DNA from: Chryseolinea soli
Lineage (GTDB): Bacteria; Bacteroidota; Bacteroidia; Cytophagales; Cyclobacteriaceae
NCBI RefSeq assembly: GCF_003589925.1
Contig: NZ_CP032382.1
Span: 4,340,001 to 4,404,000 of the forward strand
Direction of reading: 5' to 3'
DNA length: 64,000 nucleotides
The translations under genes and the position numbers were made by a program. A model generated the notes under the pieces. The model searched no databases. It was not told the origin of the DNA and saw only the letters and a list, made by a program, of their open reading frames with translations. Below are positions 36,614 through 47,022 of this stretch, piece by piece; position 1 is the stretch's first letter; each line of letters opens with the position of its first letter.

Positions 36614-37111
36614 TTATTCCGCCTTGTCTTTTTTCAAAAAATAGAACACGAACCCTGCAACGGTGCGGATGCCCATGTTTGTCGTGCCACTATGGGCCCA
36701 CGTGCAAAAAGGAGCGGCCTCAAAAAACAAACCAGCGTGTTGAAAGGGAAACGGAAAAGCCTCCACACCCAAAGGTGTCACAAACCCATATCGATGCGAT
36801 TGACCTTCGGCAAAATTCCAATCGACGCGTCCACCCACACCCAGGTGAAACCGGATCTTTTCGTAATAGGCCACTCGGTATAGGAGGGAAGCCTCGTTCA
36901 CAAACGACCCCGAATTTGGTTTGGTGAACACATTGGCCCGGGTGGCCCGCACATCGATAACCCAACGATTGTCACGCGAGGAGCGAAATCCAAAACCGGT
37001 CTCCGTTCCCGTAGGGTAAATTCCAAGACCAACCCCCGTCTTGGGCGCCTGGGCAAAGGATAAGTCTGCCAGAGAAAGTATTCCCAGCAGCAACACGACA
37101 TTCTTTCTCAA
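36614..37111 (-). CDS. Small exported barrel-like protein, unknown
   Basis: A 165-residue protein with a signal peptide (ending LSFAQ) that begins with TTG at 37111; no ATG is available in front of the signal sequence, so a non-standard start is required. The mature part has alternating strands and an aromatic near-C-terminal segment (VAGFVFYFLKK), consistent with a small outer-membrane barrel. No family recognised. It converges with the AraC gene. Confidence 0.6.
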   Translation of the reverse strand: MRKNVVLLLGILSLADLSFAQAPKTGVGLGIYPTGTETGFGFRSSRDNRWVIDVRATRANVFTKPNSGSFVNEASLLYRVAYYEKIRFHLGVGGRVDWNFAEGQSHRYGFVTPLGVEAFPFPFQHAGLFFEAAPFCTWAHSGTTNMGIRTVAGFVFYFLKKDKAE

Positions 37112-37284
37112 CTTCTTATTGTTTTTCTTTCAAAGTTGAAGGGTTAAAAAATGCTATGAAACAGCCGGTAAACGAACAGCGCTAGAAATGTAATAAGACT
37201 GAAAAAAAATGTAACAACCTCGCGCCTACGCGCGACCTGCCCGGGAGGGTGATGCCAAAATTGGTTCCTACGCTTTGAGCCCCG

Positions 37285-37482
37285 TTAGAACATCTTCGCC
37301 AACAAAAACGCCGTGGCGCCCAGTATGACAAAGCCCGCGATGATGAGAAACGCCGACCACCTTTTATAGAACGTGGCCTTCACTTCTTCGGACGGGAATT
37401 TGGGGGCGAGTACCTTGAAACCGAGCAGCAACATCAGGGTTCCTAAGACGAGGTTGATCAAAATGGGGAGGAATTTTATCAT
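37285..37482 (-). CDS. Small two-helix membrane protein
   Basis: The start at the ATG at 37482 gives 65 residues: two hydrophobic helices (MIKFLPILINLVLGTLMLLL and FLIIAGFVILGATAFLL) around a charged loop PKFPSEEVKATFYKRW. No family known to me. The upstream extension of the frame has no support. Confidence 0.6.
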   Translation of the reverse strand: MIKFLPILINLVLGTLMLLLGFKVLAPKFPSEEVKATFYKRWSAFLIIAGFVILGATAFLLAKMF

Positions 37483-37689
37483 AGTCACAAATTTGCAGCC
37501 TGTTTTATACCGGTTAAATCTACACAATTTAAGCAAGCCGGACCGGTGTGGCAATCGAGTATTATTTCGTAATGGGCACCGTGGACTGCAGGGAAAATCT
37601 GGAGACTATGGACAAAGCATGAGTCTTTGGATAATTTAAGGAATGAACTAACTTGGAAACGCCAGGAGAATGATAATCTGGAATTTTTT

Positions 37690-38076
37690 ATGAGAATGAC
37701 CGTCGCGTTGCTGTTGACAGCGATTTTCTTGATTTCTTGTACAAAGAAGAAGACGCTCATTGTTCATAATTGCTCCAAGTTTTGGGAAGGAACCTTTAAC
37801 AATGAGCACAAAGGCGAGGTTGATCTGAGGATCACGCGTAAGGGGAATTATCAAATTGAAGTAGGCAAAGGTGGTTCCGCGGCCAAATTTAAAGTCGATT
37901 GGTTGGATAGTTGTCGGTATAGATTAACCTATGTGTCGAGCGATAAACCCGTAAAGGACTACAAGCCTGTTATTGTACAGATCATCGAAGTCAAAGAGAG
38001 CTCATATGTCATAGAAGGCTGGCTGGAGGGGCAGAGCATGGCCACCTATAGAAGCGAGCTATTTAAAGTGGAGTAG
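37690..38076 (+). CDS. Small lipoprotein, unknown
   Basis: The ATG at 37690 starts a lipoprotein signal with Cys17 (FLISCTKKK), giving 128 residues; the upstream in-frame ATG at 37627 would put the signal inside the protein. The mature part looks like one beta-rich domain (KGEVDLRITRKGNYQIEVGKGG). No family recognised. The DUF1963-type gene follows 32 bases later and is probably co-transcribed. Confidence 0.65.
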   Translation: MRMTVALLLTAIFLISCTKKKTLIVHNCSKFWEGTFNNEHKGEVDLRITRKGNYQIEVGKGGSAAKFKVDWLDSCRYRLTYVSSDKPVKDYKPVIVQIIEVKESSYVIEGWLEGQSMATYRSELFKVE

Positions 38077-38108
38077 TTAGACGTAGCTCGCAGTAGACCC
38101 CGTGAAAA

Positions 38109-38738
38109 ATGAAAAAGAATTTTGAAATAGAATTTGCCGAAGAAAAGACTCAAAAAGGGAAGACCAAATTCGGCGGCCAACCCGATTGGCTTACAAAAAA
38201 TGAATGGCCGCTAAGCTTGGAAACCGGCGAACCGATGCGATTCATTTGCCAAATCGATTTGGCGGAAATAGGGTATGATAACCATGTGGCCAAGATTGCC
38301 TATTTGTTTATGACCGACGGAGAAGAATTTGTGGACGGAACGTGGGAACCGGACGGCGGTGAAAATGCCATCATTCTGCAACCCGGCCACAACACCGTGA
38401 AAACGCGCGAGGTTCACGATGGCCCCACGTTATATGTGATGGTAGAACAACCGGATCGGGAAACGTTGGCGCCCCAGCCGTTTGAAGGTAGTGTTAACTT
38501 GATACCATCCGTCGACAAGGAGACTGATGGGGACTTGGAAATTGTGAATAAATTTAGGGGCGAGCCGGTCTTCCTACAAGGCGATGAATATCCATCCGAT
38601 GATGAAACGTGGGAGCTCTTAATTCAATTGGATTCCACTAACGTTCCGTTCTATGTTAATTTCGGTGATGCGGGTGTGGGCTATGGCTTTATAAGCCGGG
38701 ATGGGAGAAAAGCAAAGTTCTTGTGGCAGTGTACGTAA
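38109..38738 (+). CDS. DUF1963 (YwqG-like) protein
   Basis: A 209-residue cytoplasmic protein with the DUF1963 pattern: KFGGQPDWLTKNEWPL, then GEPMRFICQIDLAEIG, and the closing VNFGDAGVGYGFISRDG. This family, named after B. subtilis YwqG, is frequent near toxin-immunity genes but also occurs alone; its function is unproven. Here the neighbours are small hypothetical proteins, and no toxin partner is visible. Length is normal for the family. Confidence 0.78.
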   Translation: MKKNFEIEFAEEKTQKGKTKFGGQPDWLTKNEWPLSLETGEPMRFICQIDLAEIGYDNHVAKIAYLFMTDGEEFVDGTWEPDGGENAIILQPGHNTVKTREVHDGPTLYVMVEQPDRETLAPQPFEGSVNLIPSVDKETDGDLEIVNKFRGEPVFLQGDEYPSDDETWELLIQLDSTNVPFYVNFGDAGVGYGFISRDGRKAKFLWQCT

Positions 38739-38836
38739 TTTATCGAACCCCCTGAAGAGTTGCTGCAAATACTGGATAGGTAAGAATGAGCGCCGAATCT
38801 GAGATGGTTCGAAAAAATGTAACACCCGGAAAGAAG

Positions 38837-39418
38837 TCAGAACAGATCATACCTGTCAAGCGGAGTTATTAATTGCCCGTTCAATAGTTTCAGATTGCTT
38901 TTGTTGACGATGCTTTCGAAGGGATGATCCTTGGTTTCGGGAAGATGTTTTTTATAAATGAGATCGTGAATTTCTTCGTAGTGCTGTAGAGTAACGAAAG
39001 TTGTTATGCTATCCGGGGCGCTCAAGTCGAGATACATGACGTGCAAGTGAGACCCTATGCCTCCGTGTTCATAGATGACCACCCATTTTGTGTCGATGTT
39101 GGCGGCATATAAGAATCGTCTATCGGGAAGTTTAGTATCAAGGATCACGTCGGTCGCATTCCAGGCCTCGTTGGTGCCGGCGAGAAACTTCTTCCAATCG
39201 GTTTTTCCCTTTTCCCTGTAAAACACATACGAAAGTGAATCGTGTGTTCTGGTCATGCGCCGCAATATCTTTTCCGGAACAGCTTTCAGTTCGAATATAT
39301 AATGAGAGGTAGTGGAAGAGGCAATTTTGTTTGTTTGACTAACAATTTCCCGCTCCGCGTTGTCGTCTTGTTGAGAACATACGGTTGCGATCAAAATCAG
39401 CATGGGAACAAGTGGCAT
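38837..39418 (-). CDS. Exported or lipid-anchored hypothetical protein
   Basis: I use the ATG at 39418 (193 residues), which starts a hydrophobic signal (MPLVPMLILIATVCSQQ); its TVC is only a weak lipobox. The longer frame from 39463 would overlap the neighbouring gene by 23 bases. The mature domain is mixed alpha/beta and unfamiliar. It follows 22 bases after the stop of the hypothetical at 39441-40142 and probably belongs to the same transcript. Confidence 0.55.
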   Translation of the reverse strand: MPLVPMLILIATVCSQQDDNAEREIVSQTNKIASSTTSHYIFELKAVPEKILRRMTRTHDSLSYVFYREKGKTDWKKFLAGTNEAWNATDVILDTKLPDRRFLYAANIDTKWVVIYEHGGIGSHLHVMYLDLSAPDSITTFVTLQHYEEIHDLIYKKHLPETKDHPFESIVNKSNLKLLNGQLITPLDRYDLF

Positions 39419-39440
39419 AAGAACGATGTTGTCGAAACTT

Positions 39441-40142
39441 TTAGAGTTGATTGTAATACTCAAATAGTTTCACCAGATCCTGTTCCTTTTTTGAGATCTT
39501 TTCCTTTTCTATGAAGGCCTTAACTTCATCTTTGTGATCGGTAAGCGCTTCCAGCATTTTCTTAGTGGATACAATTTCGGTAATGGGACCTCCATTAAGT
39601 TTGTAGAAAAATTCATCCTTTAGTTTTTCATATCGCGCACGTTTACCTTCCGTCTCAATAGGCTTAGGCGGTTGTGCAGGATGCAGGACTACTTTTTTCT
39701 TCATCAATAAAGTCAACTTGCCGCTGTCTAATAAAACGAAATACCCATTGATCGATTTGCCTTTAACGGTATAATTGTCGACCACCAGTTGGCTAGCAGG
39801 AAGACTCACTTTCTGCACCGATGGGGAAGGATCAAGAATGTAGGTCACGTCTTTTTTCTTGAATTCTACATAATCCTCCGCTACATTATAGCGCATGGGG
39901 ATGGAATCAAATACGCCTTTTGTCGTGATGACCTTTCCCGTTTGAAAATCGTCTTCCATGTACGGAGTTCCGTCGATGATCTCTGGCTCTTCCGGTTTGT
40001 TTAATTTTTTCGCTGCCGCGATCAGAAGATGATCGGTAATATTCATTCCAGAACCTGCCCCCGGACCGTTTGCTGAAAGCGCCTGTGCACCCAGATAGGT
40101 AACGGTGATGTTGAGTGACAAGAATAGGATTATTTTAAACAT
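39441..40142 (-). CDS. Exported hypothetical protein
   Basis: The start is at the ATG at 40142 (233 residues), with a signal peptide ending YLGAQA. The mature part has a beta-rich middle (QTGKVITTKGVFDSIPMRYN, VKGKSINGYFVLLDSGKLTLLMKKKVVLHP) and a charged helical tail rich in Lys and Glu. The pattern resembles Bacteroidota proteins with short repeated beta-hairpins, but no name can be given. First gene of a probable two-gene unit. Confidence 0.6.
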   Translation of the reverse strand: MFKIILFLSLNITVTYLGAQALSANGPGAGSGMNITDHLLIAAAKKLNKPEEPEIIDGTPYMEDDFQTGKVITTKGVFDSIPMRYNVAEDYVEFKKKDVTYILDPSPSVQKVSLPASQLVVDNYTVKGKSINGYFVLLDSGKLTLLMKKKVVLHPAQPPKPIETEGKRARYEKLKDEFFYKLNGGPITEIVSTKKMLEALTDHKDEVKAFIEKEKISKKEQDLVKLFEYYNQL

Positions 40143-40309
40143 AACGTTGTTTAGTTGGAGCATCTAAATTACGATTGAAATGGAATGGATACAATAGGAT
40201 CCCTGGAAAGTCTTTATGCTTTACTAAAGATGCATGATAAGGTTGTAGCATAAGTCTCCCGTTGCGGACAATGAGTCCGGAAATGAACGTTTTTTTTTGA
40301 ATTCTGTCG

Positions 40310-43060
40310 TCAGTCCACAACGTGAAGAGAGCCTTTTAGCGCTGACACACATTCGCCTTGCAGTGTATAGAAATACACACCGGTGGCGAAGTTACCCTGT
40401 GGCCAGTCGTTTTGGTAGGCGCTGGTTTGATACACCGTTTCGCCCCACCGGTTATAGATCCTCAAACCACTGTCGTGTAGGGCATCGGGAAGAACGAAGT
40501 ATTCGTTTTTGTTGTCGCCGTTGGGTGTGATGACGTTGGGAAGCGTCATGCCTTCTAGGCTCACGAGTTGTATGCTCACAGCGTCTGAGGAAGTTCCACA
40601 AGTATTGGAGACTTCCAGCGTGTACGTTCCAGACTGCGACACACTGATCGAAGGCAACGTGCTGCCGTTGGACCATTGTAGCGTTTCATCGGCCTGCGGC
40701 TCGTACGCCAGCGTTCCGTTCTCCCCGCAAATCTTTCGATCGTCTCCAAGGCTCACCACTGGCAACGGTCGAAGGGCTATCGTCGTGGAAGTCGAAATCG
40801 TTTCGCATACATTGGTGACCTTCACGGAATACGTGCCGGGCTCCTTGACAGTCTTGGACGGCGACGTATCGCCATCGTTCCACGCAAATATGGCACCCTC
40901 CGTTGGTGTGAGACTCCAGGACACGGCGTCGCCGGGGCAAATCGTTTGGTCGTTGCCAAGGGTTACGTTGAGCGGTGCGATGTAGGAGATCAATACGGAT
41001 GCCGAAACGGTTTCGCACACATTGGTGAGTTCAACGGAATATGTCCCGGGTGCTGCGGCGGTCTTGGAAGGTGACGTATCGCCGTCGTTCCAGGTGTAGG
41101 TGGCATCATCTATGGGGGTGAGATTCCACGACGCCGTCTTGCCGGCGCACAGCTTCTGGTTGGCGCCGAGCGTTACACGGAGAGGCGCGATGCCGGAGAT
41201 CACGATAGACGCCGAAACAGTTTCACAGGCATTGCTGAGTTCAACGGAATAGGTTCCGGGTGTGGTAACCGTCTTGGAAGGTGATGTGTCGCCGTCGCTC
41301 CAGGTGTATGTGGCATCGGCTATGAGCGGGAGATTCCACGACACCGCGTTGCCGGCGCACAGCTTCTGATCGTCGCCAAGCGTTACGTCGAGCGGTGCAA
41401 TGTTGGAGATCAATACCGAGTCCCGTTTGGTTTGGCCTTGCCAGGTAACGTCCACCCAAACCCAGCCTGCGGCAATCTGGTCTGTGCTACTCTGGGTGCT
41501 CCCGTTGCTCCACTGATATTGGGCATTCATGTGCGGCGGTGCGGGAGTAAGGGTAACGGTTTGTTGACGGCACTTTAAAATATCGGGTCCCAGCGACACC
41601 ACCAGGTCCGGTGGTATGAGCGGCGCCGTTGGCCACACCAACAGATCGGGGTCGTGACCTATTCGGGCACCGATGAAGGAGATGTTGGCATCATCGAGGG
41701 TGTACCGGCTGTCGAAGTTGTTGTCGTGGAAGTAATCGAATATTTCAAAGTCGATGCCGAGCCAGATGTTGTTGGAGGGATCGATGCTCATGTCGAAAGT
41801 GGTAGCACCATTGCGGCCGGTAACGAAATGGGCACAGGCTGGGGTGAGATCTTCGGTATATTCTATCACAAAGATGTCGCTGCCGAAATCGAAGGGCAAT
41901 GTCTTCGACGTATGGAACGGTCCGGCCACGAAAGTATTGCTATACTCAAAGCCCGACACCACCACGTGGCCATCGCTGGCAACATCTACTTGCGTTCCCC
42001 AATCATAGTTTTCGCCGCCCAATTGTTGAACCGCCAGGACGTTCCCGGACGGATCCATTTCACACACATAGTTGTCTAAACCGCCGGCCGAGATCACGGT
42101 TTGTGAACCTACGGTAGTCCTTCCCCCGAAGCGCGCCAGTTGGTAGATCTGGTCGTGTAGGCCGACCGCCACGTCCGTGCCCCAAAGGGTCCCGGTATCG
42201 TCGCCGTCGCCGGCTTGAGCCCAAAGCACTGTGCCGGCAGGATTCAATTTTACGAGGAAAGAGTTGTCGGTTCCGCTAACGCTTAGATTTAAAGTAGTGC
42301 TGCCGAACCTTATTTGGGTCGACGCAAAAGTACCCGTCATGACGATGTTGTTTTGACTGTCGGTATCGACGCCCCAGATGTGATCCGGGTTCAAACCGGG
42401 TGTTCCGCCATACCCATTTGCCCAGCTCACTACACCGTTGGGTGTGATGGAGGCAACAAAAGAATCCTCGCCCCCAAACGATGCGAGGGCCTTGCCACCG
42501 ATCTTAACGCCACTTCCGGTATAGGTGCCGCTGACGATGATGTTTTGGTTGGCGGAGATAACCATGTCGGTCGGATATTCCTGGCCGCTGCCCGTGGACC
42601 GGATGGCCCACAAGGGCACAGCGTCCGGCGAAAACTTCACGACAAAAAGATCTTGCCCGGTCGAGAAACTCAGCCGGATGCTGCCAAATAAGATGATCCC
42701 CTCATAGAAACCGCTTACAATGATGTTATTGCTCTGATCGATCTCCATTTCAATCGAAGCCCCCCCGTTGCTGTCTGCAACACGACGGCCCCAGACCAGG
42801 TTGCGGTCCTTGTCGAATTTGAGCAATACGTAGTTGTCGGCGTAGGGTTCGTATAGAAAGGAATAAGCGCCCAGCACAAAGCCCGACCCGGTGACATATC
42901 CTAACATGTAGACGTTGTCGTTTGCGTCGGCCTTAATTTGCCTCGGGATAAGGCCTTTGGAGATAAACAACTGATCCCAATCCGAGCAATCGCCAAAGGC
43001 TGGCGCCGCCCACAATACGAAAAAGAAAATAAAAAGACGACCAACGAAACGAGCTCCCAT
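40310..43060 (-). CDS. Secreted SBBP/Ig-repeat protein with T9SS type B (gliding) C-terminus
   Basis: The start is at the ATG at 43060 (916 residues), with a signal peptide (FVLWAAPAFGD). The first ~480 residues form beta-propeller-like SBBP repeats (NIIVSGFYEG, DNSFLVKLNPAGTVLW patterns). Then come five Ig-like modules of ~70 residues, three of them nearly identical (ATYTWNDGDTSPSKT, PGTYSVEL, CETVSAS). The last ~85 residues (PNVITPNGDNKNEYF, LRIYNRWGETVY, GVYFYTL) are the gliding-motility-associated, T9SS type B sorting domain. Surface-exposed adhesin or matrix protein. Confidence 0.88.
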   Translation of the reverse strand: MGARFVGRLFIFFFVLWAAPAFGDCSDWDQLFISKGLIPRQIKADANDNVYMLGYVTGSGFVLGAYSFLYEPYADNYVLLKFDKDRNLVWGRRVADSNGGASIEMEIDQSNNIIVSGFYEGIILFGSIRLSFSTGQDLFVVKFSPDAVPLWAIRSTGSGQEYPTDMVISANQNIIVSGTYTGSGVKIGGKALASFGGEDSFVASITPNGVVSWANGYGGTPGLNPDHIWGVDTDSQNNIVMTGTFASTQIRFGSTTLNLSVSGTDNSFLVKLNPAGTVLWAQAGDGDDTGTLWGTDVAVGLHDQIYQLARFGGRTTVGSQTVISAGGLDNYVCEMDPSGNVLAVQQLGGENYDWGTQVDVASDGHVVVSGFEYSNTFVAGPFHTSKTLPFDFGSDIFVIEYTEDLTPACAHFVTGRNGATTFDMSIDPSNNIWLGIDFEIFDYFHDNNFDSRYTLDDANISFIGARIGHDPDLLVWPTAPLIPPDLVVSLGPDILKCRQQTVTLTPAPPHMNAQYQWSNGSTQSSTDQIAAGWVWVDVTWQGQTKRDSVLISNIAPLDVTLGDDQKLCAGNAVSWNLPLIADATYTWSDGDTSPSKTVTTPGTYSVELSNACETVSASIVISGIAPLRVTLGANQKLCAGKTASWNLTPIDDATYTWNDGDTSPSKTAAAPGTYSVELTNVCETVSASVLISYIAPLNVTLGNDQTICPGDAVSWSLTPTEGAIFAWNDGDTSPSKTVKEPGTYSVKVTNVCETISTSTTIALRPLPVVSLGDDRKICGENGTLAYEPQADETLQWSNGSTLPSISVSQSGTYTLEVSNTCGTSSDAVSIQLVSLEGMTLPNVITPNGDNKNEYFVLPDALHDSGLRIYNRWGETVYQTSAYQNDWPQGNFATGVYFYTLQGECVSALKGSLHVVD
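40770..41400 (-). repeat. Three tandem ~210-bp coding repeats
   Basis: Three consecutive ~70-residue modules in the T9SS type B protein are highly alike in protein and DNA; for example, the ggtgcgatg / gcgcgatg / ggtgcaatg segments recur near 40975, 41195 and 41395. Two further modules, before and after, are much more diverged. This points to recent unequal duplication of the three middle copies. Confidence 0.8.
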
Positions 43061-43244
43061 AACAGGTAAATGCGAAAGGCTAAATGACGTCAAAGGTAGG
43101 TATATTTTTAGACATTCACGGGTGCCGGGAAACGCATCCGCCACATGCAGGGCCTCCGTTGGAATTCCACGATTACCTTACATCGCCTATCGCTATTGAA
43201 AATTTTACGTTACGTTTACGCGGCTTTAATCTATTGTTGGTCAA

Positions 43245-46200
43245 ATGTCTTTTAAAAGTTTAGTGCTCGCTTGTTGCGTTTATGGCCTGTCCATTTCCAC
43301 GGCTTTTTCGCAGGTTGAACTATTTGGTGTTACCTCCGGCGGGGGTAGTTCGGGCAAGGGTGTAATCTTTAGTTATAAAACCTCCTATAAGGTACTCTAC
43401 AATTTTAGCGTGGTCAATCGGGGCGCATTGCCCAGGACAAAGCTGCTGGAAGCGGCCAACGGAAAACTTTATGGCGTAACCAGCGCTGGCGGGATCAACG
43501 ATGGCGGTGTTCTTTTTGAATATGACCCCACGACGAAAATCTATACCGTCCTGTATGATTTTGGGAGCATGGGAGGCACACAGCCCTGGTACCCGAATCG
43601 GGAATTGATGCAAGCCGCCAGTGGCAAACTGTACGGCACGTCATGGGGTGGACCCAAAGGCGACCTCCTTTTTGAATTTGACATTGCTCAAAAAAAACTT
43701 ACAGACGTTTTTGATTTTGCCTTCGAAAATGGATCGCCCACTGGCGCCCTCTGCGAAACCCCCAGCCACACGCTACTGTTTGTGACCAATCGTGTCGCTA
43801 CGAAAAGGAATGCAACGCTGTCGGAGTTCGACCCCGTCACGAAAACCTTGACGGTGAGGTATGATTTCGGGGCAAATAACATGGTCACCGCTTCCGGACT
43901 CATTCCTACAGCCGATGGAAAGTTCATGGGCACCGTCTTCCGGGGGTCCAACAGCGAGACAACCGCCGTATATGAATACGATCCAGCCAGTAATGGGCTG
44001 ACGATAAAATACGCCAGCGAGAATGGTAATTGGGAATTTAAAAATATCGACAATCTGACGGCTCATCCCAATGGAAAGTTCTACGGAACGTCAACCAAGG
44101 GGGGCGCCTTGGCGATGGGTAACATATACGAATTCGACCCGGCTACGAACGCGGTTAAAATAAAGGTATCGGATTTTTACGTGCCGAATTCGCCGCTTTT
44201 GTTGGCCACGAATGGAAAAATGTATGGCCTTGGTGTCGGCTCACCCTATCAATTTGGCTCACTCTATGAATTTGATCCCCTGGCAGGCCAGGTTACAAAA
44301 TCGGTTGCGGTGAGTTCAGTTTCAGCCGGCCTGATACAGGCTTCGAACGGGCGGCTCTACGGTGCCAACTATGAAGCTGGCGCCGCGTATAAAGGCACGG
44401 TCTATAGCTACGAATTGGGGGCTTCGGCCGCTCAAACCGAATTTAGCTTTGAAAAGTCATTGGACGGAAACTATCCGGTTGGCCACCTTACCCAAGCGTA
44501 TAACGGAAAATTCTATGGCGTCACGATCGCGGGTGGCGGCCCTCCCGCAGGCTACACGGGAGTTGATGTAAAAAACGGCGGTGTTATTTATGAGTTTGAT
44601 CCCGCCACAAAAAAGTACACCAAAAAGTTCGACTTTAAGGCACATAACTATCCATCCGCCGAAGATTATCCAGTGGGAGGATTTACACTCCACCCGAACG
44701 GAAAACTCTACCTCATGGCCGAGGACGGCCCGGATGACGGTTACATTTTGGAATTTGATCCGGTTACGGGCACCATAACCAACGAAGCATCATTGGGTGC
44801 CTTTTATGATAATACTACGGGAGGCTTGGGCAAAACGCCGGTTGGCTCACTGGCGCTGGCGCCGAATGGAAAGATGTACGGACTTGTAGGCGCAGGTGGC
44901 ATCCATCAGCTTGGAACGCTGATTGAATACGACCCCACCACGCATAAGATGGTAAAGAAATTCGACTTCAGTCAGACCACCGGTGGTAATCCTACGGGCG
45001 GTCTGACCTTGCATCCCAACGGGAAGTTCTACGGGGTTTTGCTTGACTGGGGAGTGAATAACAATGGGACTTTGTTCGAATACGACTATGTGAACAATGT
45101 CGTCACCAAAAAAGTCGATGGCGGCCGCCAAAACTTTTCCAATCCCACAGGCACCCTGGTTGTGGGGAGAAATGGGAATCTTTTTGGGACCTCCAAGTAT
45201 GGCCCATACCCTGGCACCCTCGGATATGTGTTTGAGTACGTGATGGCAACGGGGAAGCTTGTAATCTACAATGGCCTCGAGGGCAATCCTGTAAACGACC
45301 TCCTCGCCATGCCCAATGGCACGCTCTACGGCCTTACCCAAACTGGTGGCACAAATCCGCCGATGGGAACTTTGTTTAAATGGGACGCCCCGCAAGAGGC
45401 CACTGTCCTTTCGGTGATTCATTCGTTCGCAACCGCCACAGGCGTCCGTCCGTTCTATACCGGGCTTACTGTTGTAAAGAAAACGCAGAACGTGTCTCTA
45501 ACTACCGCATCCATCACCAAGGCTTATGGCGATGGTCCGTTGTCGTTGACCGCCTCCGCCACCTCCTCGCTTCCGCTCTACTACCGGAGTACAAATCCCG
45601 AGATCGCAGAGGTTGTGAATGGAAACTTAACCTTTAAAGGTGTCGGTACGGCCACGATCATCGTTGGGCAATTGGGCAATGTGGAATATCTCCCGGCAGC
45701 AGAGAAACAAATAGCCGTAACCGTTTCGAAGGCGAACCTCACGGTAAAAGCGCCGGTGGTAAGCAAGAAGTACGGAGAAGCTTTGCCGGAAATCACATTG
45801 ACCTATGTTGGTTTTGTCGGCACGGAAACAGCGGCCAGCATCGACGTTCCACCGAGCTATACACTGACGGCCGGACCCCTTAGCCCCGTAGGCGACTATC
45901 CGATTACTCTAAAGGGTGGGGCGGACAACAACTACAATTTTCTTCTGGAGAACGGTACACTGTCAGTTTCAAAAGCAAATCTGACGATAGCTGCGGCCAA
46001 CCAGACCCGGAAGTACAAGCAACCAAACCCGACACTCACACTCGAATATGTTGGCTTCGTGGGCAACGACGACGCCACGGTGCTGGAAACGATCCCCACC
46101 TTAAATTGCGCAGCAACCATCGATAGTCATCCCGGAACATTTCCTATTGTTGTATCTGGAGGGGCAGACGATAACTACGATCTTGTGCTGAACAATGGCC

Positions 46201-46949
46201 AACTCACGGTTCAAAAAGCCTTGCTAAAGGTTAAGGCCAACAGCTTCAGCCGTCCCTACAAACAACCCAACCCGACGTTTACATTATCCTACGACGGATT
46301 CGCAGGCACCGATCAAAGCAGCAATCTGGCAGAGACGCCTTCCTTAACCTGCCTGGCCACCCAAGACAGCGATGCAGATGCATACCCCATCGTTTTATCG
46401 GGCGGGTCGGATGATGACTACGAGCTCGTGTTTGAGAACGGAACATTAACCGTTACGTCGATCGATCAAACCATCACCTTCGGATCCCTTAACAAAGTGT
46501 ACGTGGGAGATTCTCCGTTCGACCTCGCAGCTACCAGTACCTCCGGCCTTCCCGTCTTGTTTAAGAGTGACCACACGGCCATTGCGACCATCGCAGGCAA
46601 TCGCGTTACGATAGTAAGCCCAGGCGAGGCGAACATCATTGCTTATCAGCCTGGAAATAAAAATTATACTGCGGCGCCCGAAGTTATCCAGCCGCTGCAG
46701 GTGGGAACGATCACAGGCGTGGAAGATCCTGCACAATCGAAGTTAAGGATTTACCCCACCCCCACGTCGGGATTGTTGTATGTGGAAGGAGGCGTGAACC
46801 AGGGTGCTGTCCGCATCACCAATCTATTGGGTGAAGTGGTGGCTGAACCACAGCGGAACATGGAAGGTCAAATTGATATTTCTGCATTGCCTCCGGGATA
46901 TTATTTCCTGCAGTATGCATCTGCCTTTTATCGCATCCAGAAATTATAA
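43245..46949 (+). CDS. Secreted GloVer/MBG repeat protein with T9SS type A sorting domain
   Basis: A 1234-residue exported protein (signal peptide ending TAFSQ). About 15 GloVer-type repeats cover the first 750 residues, each with a version of GKLYGVTSAGG or GKFYGT and a following FEYDPTT or YEFDPAT. Then follow one Ig repeat, three MBG_2-type domains (KYGEALPEITLTYVGF, KYKQPNPTLTLEYVGF, PYKQPNPTFTLSYDGF), another ITFGS Ig repeat, and a type A T9SS sorting domain (LRIYPTPTSGLLYVEG). It is probably surface displayed. The Ig repeats resemble those in the protein at 31152. Confidence 0.88.
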   Translation: MSFKSLVLACCVYGLSISTAFSQVELFGVTSGGGSSGKGVIFSYKTSYKVLYNFSVVNRGALPRTKLLEAANGKLYGVTSAGGINDGGVLFEYDPTTKIYTVLYDFGSMGGTQPWYPNRELMQAASGKLYGTSWGGPKGDLLFEFDIAQKKLTDVFDFAFENGSPTGALCETPSHTLLFVTNRVATKRNATLSEFDPVTKTLTVRYDFGANNMVTASGLIPTADGKFMGTVFRGSNSETTAVYEYDPASNGLTIKYASENGNWEFKNIDNLTAHPNGKFYGTSTKGGALAMGNIYEFDPATNAVKIKVSDFYVPNSPLLLATNGKMYGLGVGSPYQFGSLYEFDPLAGQVTKSVAVSSVSAGLIQASNGRLYGANYEAGAAYKGTVYSYELGASAAQTEFSFEKSLDGNYPVGHLTQAYNGKFYGVTIAGGGPPAGYTGVDVKNGGVIYEFDPATKKYTKKFDFKAHNYPSAEDYPVGGFTLHPNGKLYLMAEDGPDDGYILEFDPVTGTITNEASLGAFYDNTTGGLGKTPVGSLALAPNGKMYGLVGAGGIHQLGTLIEYDPTTHKMVKKFDFSQTTGGNPTGGLTLHPNGKFYGVLLDWGVNNNGTLFEYDYVNNVVTKKVDGGRQNFSNPTGTLVVGRNGNLFGTSKYGPYPGTLGYVFEYVMATGKLVIYNGLEGNPVNDLLAMPNGTLYGLTQTGGTNPPMGTLFKWDAPQEATVLSVIHSFATATGVRPFYTGLTVVKKTQNVSLTTASITKAYGDGPLSLTASATSSLPLYYRSTNPEIAEVVNGNLTFKGVGTATIIVGQLGNVEYLPAAEKQIAVTVSKANLTVKAPVVSKKYGEALPEITLTYVGFVGTETAASIDVPPSYTLTAGPLSPVGDYPITLKGGADNNYNFLLENGTLSVSKANLTIAAANQTRKYKQPNPTLTLEYVGFVGNDDATVLETIPTLNCAATIDSHPGTFPIVVSGGADDNYDLVLNNGQLTVQKALLKVKANSFSRPYKQPNPTFTLSYDGFAGTDQSSNLAETPSLTCLATQDSDADAYPIVLSGGSDDDYELVFENGTLTVTSIDQTITFGSLNKVYVGDSPFDLAATSTSGLPVLFKSDHTAIATIAGNRVTIVSPGEANIIAYQPGNKNYTAAPEVIQPLQVGTITGVEDPAQSKLRIYPTPTSGLLYVEGGVNQGAVRITNLLGEVVAEPQRNMEGQIDISALPPGYYFLQYASAFYRIQKL

Positions 46950-47022
46950 GAAAGAGAATGCGTTAGCCACCTATGCAGGTCGCTATCGTATTTCAAAGAT
47001 ACACGAGGAAGAAGAGGAGGGG

